Shown here: positions 17,163-24,267 of the stretch, piece by piece
Numbering within the stretch: the first letter of the stretch is position 1
How the letters are laid out: every line of letters begins with the position of its first letter
Source: Streptomyces sp. NBC_01255
GTDB taxonomy: Bacteria > Actinomycetota > Actinomycetes > Streptomycetales > Streptomycetaceae
DNA length: 64,000 nucleotides
Assembly: GCF_036226445.1 (NCBI RefSeq)
Contig: NZ_CP108474.1
Location: 1,240,001-1,304,000, forward strand
Reading direction: 5' to 3'
Program-made: the position numbers and the translations under genes
Notes under the pieces: generated by a model
Told to the model about the DNA's origin: nothing
The model's input: only the letters and a program-made list of their open reading frames with translations
Database searches by the model: none

Positions 17163-18422
17163 TCAGGCGCCGGCCCGGCGCCTGCCCCGCACGCGGCGCG
17201 GGTACGGGAAGAGCCGCGGAGAGCGCTTCGCGGCCACGTCCTCGACCCAGCCGAAGGTCAGCACCAGCAGTCCGGTCAGTGGGACCGCCACCATCAGCGG
17301 AAACCACTGGCTGGTCAGCAGCCACTGGAAGTGCTCGTAGAAGAAGCCGACGGACCAGAGGGGGTCGATCAGCGGGATGGCGGCCACCAACGCGGCCTGG
17401 TGCCAGAGGTAGACGCTGACAGCGCGTGTGTTGAGCAGGCTGATCAGGCCGTTCCAGCGTTCCAGCGGTCGGGGCCACTGGTCCCAGGAGGGACTGACGT
17501 GGAGCAGGATGGCGACGAAGCCGAAGGACCACAGGGCCTGGGCTATCGGCCAGCTCTCGATGTCGGTGGGCACGGTCGGATCGACCGGTCGGGTCTGCAG
17601 GTACCACCAGCCGGCCACCATGATCAGCGGCGCGACGGACGGCACGACGTACTGCGGGATCCTCTTGAGCAGGCCCTCCTGGTGAGCCATGCCGAGGATC
17701 CAGCAGGAGCCGAACATGGCGAAGTCGCTGAGGTTCTCCCAGACCCGGCCGTAGAGGAACTCCTGGTCGATGAAGAACGTGTTCAGCACGACCGTCAGCG
17801 CGATCGGCACGGACAGCGTCACCACCGGCATCCGCCGCAGCGCCCACAGCAGCAGCGGTGAGAGCAGGACGTACCACAGGTACGCGCGGAGGTACCAGAG
17901 CGGGACGACGACCTGCACCGCCCAGCCCTGCCCCACAAGATGGTCGAAACCGTTCAGTGATTCGGCGTACGGCGGAGTGCTCAGCGGCACGAGCCAGAAC
18001 AGCAGCTTGCCCCACCACCAGTTGGGATGCCCCTCGGCGTCGGGCCCCCAGCCGTCGACGATCTCGAGGGTGAGGATGACCGCGCCGAACAGCCACATCG
18101 GCGGCAGCAGTCGGCGCAGACGGCCCCGGATGACGCCGAGGGCGGGCCGGCTGAGGGAACGGGCCATCAGCGACCCGGCCAGCGCGAACATCACGCCCAT
18201 CGACGGGAAGACGACGGGCAGCCAGAACCAGCCGAAGTTGTGGTAAATCACCACACGGACCAGCGCCAGCGCGCGCAGCAGGTCGAGATAGCGGTCTCGG
18301 CCGCCCTTGCGCGGGGACGGTGTCGACGGCTCCGGCTCCGGCTGGGACTCCCGTCGCAGAGCGGCGGGGATCCTCAGCCGGACGGTGTCCTGGGTTCCCC
18401 CGAACTCGAAGGATGCGGTCAT
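17163..18422 (-). CDS. Acyltransferase-3 family membrane protein
   Basis: 419 residues. After a 40-residue cytoplasmic Pro/Ser/Glu-rich head, RYLDLLRALALVRVVIYHNF carries the family's Arg and the His of helix 1. About ten membrane helices follow. The family transfers acyl groups to extracytoplasmic glycans or lipids. ATG at 18422 lies two bases after the stop of the upstream deacetylase/glycosyltransferase gene (TGACCATG), so the two are translationally linked. This indicates O- or N-acylation of the polymer made by that protein. Confidence 0.8.
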   Translation of the reverse strand: MTASFEFGGTQDTVRLRIPAALRRESQPEPEPSTPSPRKGGRDRYLDLLRALALVRVVIYHNFGWFWLPVVFPSMGVMFALAGSLMARSLSRPALGVIRGRLRRLLPPMWLFGAVILTLEIVDGWGPDAEGHPNWWWGKLLFWLVPLSTPPYAESLNGFDHLVGQGWAVQVVVPLWYLRAYLWYVLLSPLLLWALRRMPVVTLSVPIALTVVLNTFFIDQEFLYGRVWENLSDFAMFGSCWILGMAHQEGLLKRIPQYVVPSVAPLIMVAGWWYLQTRPVDPTVPTDIESWPIAQALWSFGFVAILLHVSPSWDQWPRPLERWNGLISLLNTRAVSVYLWHQAALVAAIPLIDPLWSVGFFYEHFQWLLTSQWFPLMVAVPLTGLLVLTFGWVEDVAAKRSPRLFPYPRRVRGRRRAGA

Positions 18423-18424
18423 GG

Positions 18425-20575
18425 TCAGGCCTCCACCGGTGCGGCGACCTCGCCGGTGCGCCGGAGCTTCTGCCAGCGCAGTCGGCCACCGGTCAGCGCC
18501 GTGATCGTGGACTGCAACAGGACGATGTACATCAGCTGCCGGTAGACCAGTTGCTGGATCGGCAGGCTGATCAGATGCAGGGGCTTCTCGCCGTCGAGCC
18601 GGAAGGCGTACCAGGACAGCACGGCCTGGAGCAGGATGAAGCCGCCCCAGCTGGCGAGGGTGATCGGGGCGTCCGCGAACAGCACGCCGTACAGCAGGAA
18701 CATGTCGACCAGCGGCGCGAGCAGCGGGGCGACCACGCCGAACAGCACGACGAGGGGCAGCCCGATCCGGCCGAAGCGCCCGGCCGGACCCCGGGAGGTC
18801 ACGGCGCGCCGGTGCTTCCACATCGCCTGCATGCTGCCGTAGCTCCAGCGGTACCGCTGGGACCAGAGCTGCTGGATGCTGGCGGGGGCCTCGGTCCAGG
18901 CGCGGGCGCGCTCGGCGTAGACGATCCGCCAGCCGTCGCAGAGCACCGCCATGGTGATGTCGGTGTCCTCGGCGAGGGTGTCGTCGCTCATCCCGCCGAC
19001 CCGCCGCAGGGCCTCCTTGCGGAAGGCGCCGACCGCGCCGGGGATGGTCGGGATGACGTTGAGCATGTCGTACATCCGGCGGTCCAGGTTGTGGCCGAGG
19101 ACGTACTCGATGTGCTGCCAGGCGCCGATCAGGCTGTCACGGTTGCCGACCTTGGCGTTGCCCGCGACCGCGCCGATCGCCCGGTCGCCGAAGGGCTGGA
19201 CCAGCTCGCGCACGGTGGACGGCTCGAAGACGGTGTCGCCGTCCATCATCACGATGATGTCGTGCGACGCGGCCGCGATGCCGGTGTTGAGCGCGCTGGA
19301 CTTGCCGCCGTTGACCTTGCGGATCAGCCGGACGAACGGCAGATTCATCTCCTCGACGATGTCCGCGGTGCCGTCCGTGGAGCCGTCGTCGATGACGATC
19401 ACTTCGATCGGATGGTCACTGGCGATCAGGGAGTTGAGGGTGTTCGCGATGCACTCGCGCTCGTTGTAGGCCGGGACGAGGACGGTGACCGGCTCGGTGA
19501 CGGGTGGTCCCCACGCGTCCCGCCGCCGGGAGCGCCGGGCGTGGAGCGGCGCGAGGACGAGCATCAGCGCGAACCGGCCGAAGTTGAGGAAGCCGACGAC
19601 GGCCAGCAACGCGACCAGCACCGGCAGGGTGAGCACGGCGGCCTCGCTGGCCCAGATGAAGCACTTGCCCGCCCACAGCTGGTAGCCGTGCACCGGCACG
19701 GTGGCGTTGGTGGCGCCGAGCGCCTCGGAGACGGTGGCGAAGCGGTACCCCTCGCCCTGCAGCTTCACGATGATCTGCTCGAGCGCGGCGATGGTCTCGG
19801 TACGGTCGCCACCCGCGTCGTGCAGCAGGATCAGCTCGCCCGCGCCGGGCTTGCGCGGCATCGCCGCCTTGACGATCTCGTCGACTCCGGGCCGCTTCCA
19901 GTCGTGGGTGTCGCGGTCGATGAACGCGGTGAGGTAGCCGTGGGAACCCACGTACTTGATCACCGGGTAGTTCCAGTCGTCGAGCGCCGAGGCGTCGGAG
20001 GAGTACGGCGGGCGGAACAGCGCGCTGTGGACGCCCGCGACGCCGGCCAGCGCCAGCTGCGTCTGCGCCAGCTCCCAGCTGATCCGGGCGTGGGACTGGT
20101 ACGCCAGATCGGGATGGGTGAAGGAGTGCACGCCGATCTCGTGGCCGCCCGCGACGATCTGCCGGATCAGCTCCGGGTGGCGCGTGGTCATCGCGCCGGT
20201 CACGAAGAAGTCTGCGCGGACGTTGTGGGCCGCGAGCACGTCCAGGATCTTCGGGGTCCACTCCGGCGAGGGGCCGTCGTCGAAACTCAGGACCACGGTG
20301 TGGTCGGGGATCCGATAACTCACCGGGTGCTCGTTCTTGGTGCCGCGCGCGTCGATGATCGGGCCGCCCTTGAGCAGGTTCTCCGGCACGGTCGTCTTGT
20401 CGACCGAGGTCGCGATCCGGGTGTCGTGGAACGCCTCGTTGGTGGCGAGGCCGCGCAGGACGAGGAGCGCGAGCAAGCAGGCCAGCAGGGACAGCGGCAT
20501 GAAGAAGCGCAGCGGCGGCGCAGCCAGCCGGCGCGGCCTCAGCAGGGACTGCCGACGACGCTGGTGGCGGGACAA
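18425..20575 (-). CDS. NodB polysaccharide deacetylase / GT2 synthase fusion (MatB-like)
   Basis: 716 residues from a TTG preceded by CCAGGAG; GTG at 20614 lacks a ribosome site. A membrane anchor lies near residues 25-45. The NodB domain follows: VVLSFDDGPS, the metal-binding HSFTHPD, FRPPYS and LILLHDAGGDR. After a further hydrophobic segment comes a processive GT2 domain: VTVLVPAYNE, IDDGSTDG, VMMDGDTVFEP, LAEDTD and QRYRW, then several membrane helices. This is the layout of enzymes that make and partly deacetylate beta-1,6-GlcNAc (PNAG) polymers, and it resembles MatB, tied to mycelial aggregation in Streptomyces. All catalytic motifs are intact. Confidence 0.88.
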   Translation of the reverse strand: MSRHQRRRQSLLRPRRLAAPPLRFFMPLSLLACLLALLVLRGLATNEAFHDTRIATSVDKTTVPENLLKGGPIIDARGTKNEHPVSYRIPDHTVVLSFDDGPSPEWTPKILDVLAAHNVRADFFVTGAMTTRHPELIRQIVAGGHEIGVHSFTHPDLAYQSHARISWELAQTQLALAGVAGVHSALFRPPYSSDASALDDWNYPVIKYVGSHGYLTAFIDRDTHDWKRPGVDEIVKAAMPRKPGAGELILLHDAGGDRTETIAALEQIIVKLQGEGYRFATVSEALGATNATVPVHGYQLWAGKCFIWASEAAVLTLPVLVALLAVVGFLNFGRFALMLVLAPLHARRSRRRDAWGPPVTEPVTVLVPAYNERECIANTLNSLIASDHPIEVIVIDDGSTDGTADIVEEMNLPFVRLIRKVNGGKSSALNTGIAAASHDIIVMMDGDTVFEPSTVRELVQPFGDRAIGAVAGNAKVGNRDSLIGAWQHIEYVLGHNLDRRMYDMLNVIPTIPGAVGAFRKEALRRVGGMSDDTLAEDTDITMAVLCDGWRIVYAERARAWTEAPASIQQLWSQRYRWSYGSMQAMWKHRRAVTSRGPAGRFGRIGLPLVVLFGVVAPLLAPLVDMFLLYGVLFADAPITLASWGGFILLQAVLSWYAFRLDGEKPLHLISLPIQQLVYRQLMYIVLLQSTITALTGGRLRWQKLRRTGEVAAPVEA

Positions 20576-20734
20576 GGGCGCTCCTGGAGATGGGTGGTGC
20601 GGACGATCAGGCACGCTCGGCCGGCCCGCAGGCGTTGCTCCGGGTCGGCACGATGGTCGCGGTATGTCATGGAATGTCGCGATGTTCGGCGTGATGGCCG
20701 AACTTTTCGGGTGGGGTGTCGCAGACCGCGCCCT

Positions 20735-21028
20735 CTAGCGCCAGGAGGGCGACAAGGGGCCCCCGGCGGGCAAGTACGAGGGCTTCGGCGGTATCCCCAT
20801 CGCCGGGGCGTCCGACTGCATACCGATCAGGCTGCCGCCCATGGCGGCCGCCAGGATCGCGCCGACCACGGAGACCGGCCAGCCGAAGCGCCGCAGCAGA
20901 CGGCTGCGCAGACCCGACTGGTCGACGAACACCGGTGCCGGAGCAGGCTCCCCGTGACGCGATTCGGCCACCCCGGGCTGTGCCGAGTGGACCGATCCGC
21001 GCCCGGAGGATGTGGCGACTTGGCGCAT
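20735..21028 (-). CDS. Small membrane protein upstream of the exopolysaccharide synthase
   Basis: 97 residues, starting MRQVATSSGRGSVH at an ATG. One membrane segment, FGWPVSVVGAILAAAMGGSLIGM (about residues 49-71), is followed by a short Pro-rich tail ending PSYLPAGGPLSPSW. The gene runs in the same direction as, and about 160 bp before, the synthase gene. I do not recognise a family. It may assist polymer export or synthesis, but only position supports this. A small single-pass protein of this kind is easily missed. Confidence 0.55.
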   Translation of the reverse strand: MRQVATSSGRGSVHSAQPGVAESRHGEPAPAPVFVDQSGLRSRLLRRFGWPVSVVGAILAAAMGGSLIGMQSDAPAMGIPPKPSYLPAGGPLSPSWR

Positions 21029-21322
21029 TGTTCGTGGCCTTTTTGTGCAGGGTGTGGAGACCGCTGGAGCGTAGAGCGGACCGTAGCGCATGGCCTGAAT
21101 CGATTGGTGTGCGATGTGCGTATTTGACGTAGTTCGATCGGGCGTCGTAACCGGATCGGTACGTCAACGGGCGCTTCTCGACCCTTGGGTGACCGGGTCG
21201 CGAACACGAGGCGGGATGGCTTGAATCTTTCGCTAGGATGACCGCTCGATTCATGCGATCAGCGATTGATCCGCGTGCAACGGGCGTGTCCAGTCACCGC
21301 CTCTACGCCCCAAGGAGCCTGT

Positions 21323-22273
21323 GTGAGCCAGTCCCGCCGCACCTCTCGTCGCCGAACGTGGACCGCGCTCACGCTGCCCGCCCTCCTGTGCGTACTCGCC
21401 GCGTGTTCCGCCGACCCCGCGACCGGCGGGGGCGCCGACGCCGCCGGGCCCGCGCGGGACGCCTCGCCGACGCCCACCGGACCGCCGGGAACCCTGTTCG
21501 ACAACTTCAACTACACCGGCGCCGACGACCCTTCCCTCGCCGCGCACGGCTGGGAGATCCGTACCGGCGGGGGCGGCCCGGGGATCAAGGACACCTGGAG
21601 CGCCGACGGCGCCGCCTTCCCCTCCGACCCGACGGCCAAGGGGGGCAAGGTCCTACGACTGCGCTCCTCCACCGACGGCACCGAGCAGGGCACCACGCAG
21701 GTCGAGGTGCAGACCACGAGCAGGAACTTCTTCGAGGGAACCTTCGCTGCCCGGGTCCACCTCAGCGACAAGCCCACGAACGGACGCGACGGCGACCACG
21801 TCGTCCAGACCTTCTTCCCGATCTCCCCCTCGGACTCCTCGGAGAACTACAGCGAACTCGACTTCGAGTACCTGCCGAACGGCGGCTGGGGTTCTGTGGG
21901 TCCGCAGCTCGACAACGTCAGCTGGTACAGGGCCGACCCGCCGGACCGGGTCCACAACACCCTCAAGCGGCGCCTCGAGGGCTGGCACACCATGATGATC
22001 ACCGCCATGGACGGAAAGGTCACCTACTCCCTGGACGGCAAGGAGCTCTTCACCAGCTCCGGCAAGTACGTCCCGCGCGAGCAGATGGACATCCACTTCA
22101 GCAACTGGCTCATCGACCTCCCCTTCACGGGTGGCCCGCGCATCTGGGACATGAAGGTCGACTGGGTCTACTACAAGGACGACGAGGCCGTCTCCCAGGC
22201 GGACGTCCAGAAGACGGTGGACGGCTTCCACAGCACCGGCACCGACTACATCAACACCGTCCCGAGGCCCTGA
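21323..22273 (+). CDS. GH16-family lipoprotein glycoside hydrolase
   Basis: 316 residues from a GTG preceded by AAGGAG. A lipoprotein signal: SRRTSRRRTW, a hydrophobic core and the lipobox VLAAC. The mature protein is a GH16-type jelly roll with NFFEGTFAARVHLS, the catalytic E-x-D-x-E motif in NYSELDFEYLPNG, and WHTMMITAMDGKVTYSLDGK. It should be tethered to the outer face of the membrane and cleave a beta-glycan. It is divergent from the polysaccharide synthase locus and may trim that polymer or the cell-wall matrix. Confidence 0.82.
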   Translation: MSQSRRTSRRRTWTALTLPALLCVLAACSADPATGGGADAAGPARDASPTPTGPPGTLFDNFNYTGADDPSLAAHGWEIRTGGGGPGIKDTWSADGAAFPSDPTAKGGKVLRLRSSTDGTEQGTTQVEVQTTSRNFFEGTFAARVHLSDKPTNGRDGDHVVQTFFPISPSDSSENYSELDFEYLPNGGWGSVGPQLDNVSWYRADPPDRVHNTLKRRLEGWHTMMITAMDGKVTYSLDGKELFTSSGKYVPREQMDIHFSNWLIDLPFTGGPRIWDMKVDWVYYKDDEAVSQADVQKTVDGFHSTGTDYINTVPRP

Positions 22274-22336
22274 CCCCCCGCTGCACGGTCGTCCCCCTCG
22301 ACGTGCAGCCACGACCCCCGGAGCGCGACTTGACCC

Positions 22337-22369
22337 AGTCAAAGTGCGCTCCGGTCAGTCAAGTGCGCT
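22337..22369 (-). repeat. Two fragments resembling the D/anticodon arm of tRNA-Pro
   Basis: agtcaaagtgcgct (22337-22350) and agtcaagtgcgct (22357-22369) both look like the complement of the D-arm to anticodon 5' side of an actinobacterial tRNA-Pro (AGCGCACTTGACT). They lie some 85-115 bp to the left of the tRNA 3'-end repeat and cannot form an intact tRNA with it. They may be leftovers of earlier integration or excision. Confidence 0.4.
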
Positions 22370-22394
22370 GGTCCCCGAATGGTCCCCAAAAACG

Positions 22395-22436
22395 ATCGAG
22401 GGGCCGTTTCAGATTGCTCTGAAACGGCCCCTCGAT
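22395..22436. terminator. Perfect 18-bp hairpin terminator
   Basis: ATCGAGGGGCCGTTTCAG, a six-base loop (attgct), and its exact reverse complement. It lies just beyond the 3' side of the tRNA-Pro tail on the minus strand, where a tRNA terminator is expected. It can also end transcription from the GH16 gene. Confidence 0.8.
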
Positions 22437-22451
22437 ATACGACTCTTTCGA

Positions 22452-22493
22452 GTCGGGACGACAGGATTTGAACCTGCGACCCCTTGACCCCCA
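22452..22493. repeat. Left attachment repeat (tRNA-Pro 3' end)
   Basis: 42 bp, identical to 33873-33914. Read on the minus strand it is the anticodon loop to acceptor 3' part of a tRNA-Pro, including the T-loop sequence GGTTCAAATCC. The 5' part of the tRNA is absent on both sides, so this is an att core and not a working tRNA. Confidence 0.88.
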
Positions 22494-22590
22494 GGAGTGA
22501 GCGTCAACGGTATTTTCTGGATATAGCGGACTTAGTCCGGGCGCAGGCTGTGCGTGCGAAGGTCCGCCGTGCACCGTCGCGCACACCGTG

Positions 22591-22609
22591 TGGTCCCCAA
22601 GTGGTCCCC
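22591..22609. promoter_or_regulatory. Paired TGGTCCCC repeats (candidate recombinase arm sites)
   Basis: TGGTCCCC at 22591 and 22602. The same pair with the same 11-bp step occurs at 22369 and 22380, just outside the left att repeat. One copy follows the right att repeat (33924), and another pair lies at 44478 and 44491. Position around att suggests integrase or excisionase binding, but this is inference. Confidence 0.4.
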
Positions 22610-22714
22610 AAATTGCAGTCACCAGTTGGAGGTGGGCCCGCCCCTAGCGCGGTGCAGGCCCTCACCGTCAAGACCATTTCAGTCGAGGTCCGATCGCGGT
22701 CGGAGAGCCAGAAC

Positions 22715-23617
22715 CTAGCGCTGCCCGTCGCCGGAGCGCGGCCCAGCTGCTTTGCCGGTGACCGGTCCGAGAAAGGTGCTGCCCCGGAAGTCAATGTGGT
22801 CGCCGCCGTAGCTGGCTTCAGTCATGTGGCTTCGAGAAGGTCCCCTCTCAGGGTTGGAACTGCCTCCGCGGGGCTGCTGTTTACGCAGGATGGCCGCCGC
22901 CACCCCGGCTGCCTGCTCGGCGGCCCGCTGCTGGGATCCCGAGGCATCCGCCTCATGCTTGTCAGGGTTGGCACGGTCGCTGATGCCCCGGATCACGAGG
23001 GCGTCCTGGCCGTTGAGATGGGCGGCGTGGGCTGCGCCGGCGCCTTCCATCTCGATGGCGCAGGCATCGTTGTAATTCGCTCGGATGTACTCGGCGAACG
23101 CGGACTTGTCGTCAGCCAGGACAACGTCACCGCATGCGATCGGCTTGAAGTGGCCGCGGACGTCCTCCATGTCCCGCAGCGCCGCACGGGCCGTCTGCAC
23201 CAGCCGGTGCGAACCATTCCACGCTTCGGGCCGGGCGAGGAATCCTTGCGGGGTCTGCTTGCCACCGTGGACGGCATACACCTTCGTCCCGATCACAACG
23301 TCACCGATCGCAACGTCATCCTTGAGGCCGCCCGCGACCCCGACGAACAGGAGCACCTGCGGGCGAAGCCAGCCGACAATCTGCGTGGTGAGTGCGGCGG
23401 CGTTGATGGCTCCCACACCCAGCTCGGCGATCACCACGCTCCAGAGCGCGCCCTCGAGCCGGCCTTGTTCTACCCGGGTCCCGTCATCGTGTACGACCTC
23501 CTTGGCATCCCTCAGGTGTTCTCGTACGGCGTCGTACTCCACCGGAAGCGCGGTAAGGATCACTGCGGTGGGCTGGGTGTCATGCACCGAACTATGATAT
23601 TGCCGCAGCATCGCCAT
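22715..23617 (-). CDS. Nucleoside-phosphorylase-fold effector with C-terminal amyloid-like signalling motif
   Basis: About 300 residues. The body is the PNP/UDP phosphorylase (MTA/SAH nucleosidase-like) fold: AVILTALPVEYDAVREHL, LLFVGVAGGLKDDVAIGDVV, the substrate-binding AIEMEGAGAAHAAHL, and VIRGISDRANPDKHEADASG. After a Pro/Gly/Ser linker the C-terminus has SYGGDHIDFRGSTFLGPVTG (coding 22754-22804), matching residues 96-112 of the STAND ATPase encoded nearby. In NLR-type systems such a matched motif lets the sensor seed the effector. The predicted activity is nucleoside or nucleotide cleavage on activation. ATGs at 23617 and 23611 lack a Shine-Dalgarno site; GTG at 23587 just after a TATCAT box could be a leaderless start. 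Confidence 0.82.
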   Translation of the reverse strand: MAMLRQYHSSVHDTQPTAVILTALPVEYDAVREHLRDAKEVVHDDGTRVEQGRLEGALWSVVIAELGVGAINAAALTTQIVGWLRPQVLLFVGVAGGLKDDVAIGDVVIGTKVYAVHGGKQTPQGFLARPEAWNGSHRLVQTARAALRDMEDVRGHFKPIACGDVVLADDKSAFAEYIRANYNDACAIEMEGAGAAHAAHLNGQDALVIRGISDRANPDKHEADASGSQQRAAEQAAGVAAAILRKQQPRGGSSNPERGPSRSHMTEASYGGDHIDFRGSTFLGPVTGKAAGPRSGDGQR

Positions 23618-23650
23618 ACGCGCGACGTTGGACAGGGAGGGTGGGGGTCT

Positions 23651-24208
23651 GTGTCGGATCCGGGAGTGGGCGTCAGTGTTGCGCAGCTGCTGCTCGTTGA
23701 GTACCAGAGCGTCAAGGACGAGCAGAAGGCGCGTATCGGGTTTCGCGACAACCTGCTCTACGTGACGCTCGCCGTCGCCGCCGCGATCATTGCGGCGGCT
23801 GCACAGGCCAAGCAGACAGCAATGCTGCTTGCCTTGGCGCCTGTGTGCATCGTTCTGGGATGGACGTATCTGGTCAACGACCAGAAGATCTCGGCGATCG
23901 GACGCTACGTCCACAAAGAGCTAGGCCCCCGGCTGACGCAACTATCAGGTTCTCACGGCGATTTTTCCGCCTTCGGGTGGGAGGAAGCCCATCGCGGCGA
24001 TGCGCGCCGCCGTTCCCGCAAGACGTTCCAGTGCTTGGTGGACCTGACGGCGTTCTGCGTGCTGCCGCTGGCAGGGCTGCTCGTGTTCTGGACTGGCCGG
24101 CCGGGCGGCTTGCTGGTCATCGCCCTATCGGCGCTAGAGGCAATAGCGGTGGTCGGTCTCGGCGTGCAGATCGTGTTGTACGCCAGGGCAGCGCGCCGCT
24201 CGGCGTGA
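23651..24208 (+). CDS. Small integral membrane protein in the NLR-like locus
   Basis: 185 residues from a GTG with GGAGGG about ten bases upstream. The cytoplasmic head (VAQLLLVEYQSVKDEQKARI) is followed by two close membrane helices (about residues 37-73), a charged loop (NDQKISAIGRYVHKELGPRL, then a His/Arg-rich stretch), and two more helices (about 130-175). I recognise it only as a streptomycete membrane protein. It is divergent from the phosphorylase-like gene (33 bp between proposed starts) and 59 bp before the STAND gene. It may be a membrane-acting effector or a guard of the system, but no motif proves that. Confidence 0.6.
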   Translation: MSDPGVGVSVAQLLLVEYQSVKDEQKARIGFRDNLLYVTLAVAAAIIAAAAQAKQTAMLLALAPVCIVLGWTYLVNDQKISAIGRYVHKELGPRLTQLSGSHGDFSAFGWEEAHRGDARRRSRKTFQCLVDLTAFCVLPLAGLLVFWTGRPGGLLVIALSALEAIAVVGLGVQIVLYARAARRSA

Positions 24209-24267
24209 ACCCCTACCGTTGACCTACGGCTCCAAGCGGACGGTTGTGCGGGAGAGAGAAGCGGTAG

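Noticed and set aside
22395..22436. CRISPR-like or IS inverted repeat
   Set aside because: A single perfect stem-loop next to a tRNA tail fits a terminator better; no spacer or repeat array is present.
22452..22493. Intact tRNA-Pro gene
   Set aside because: Only the 3' half is present; no D-arm or 5' acceptor strand pairs with it on either side.
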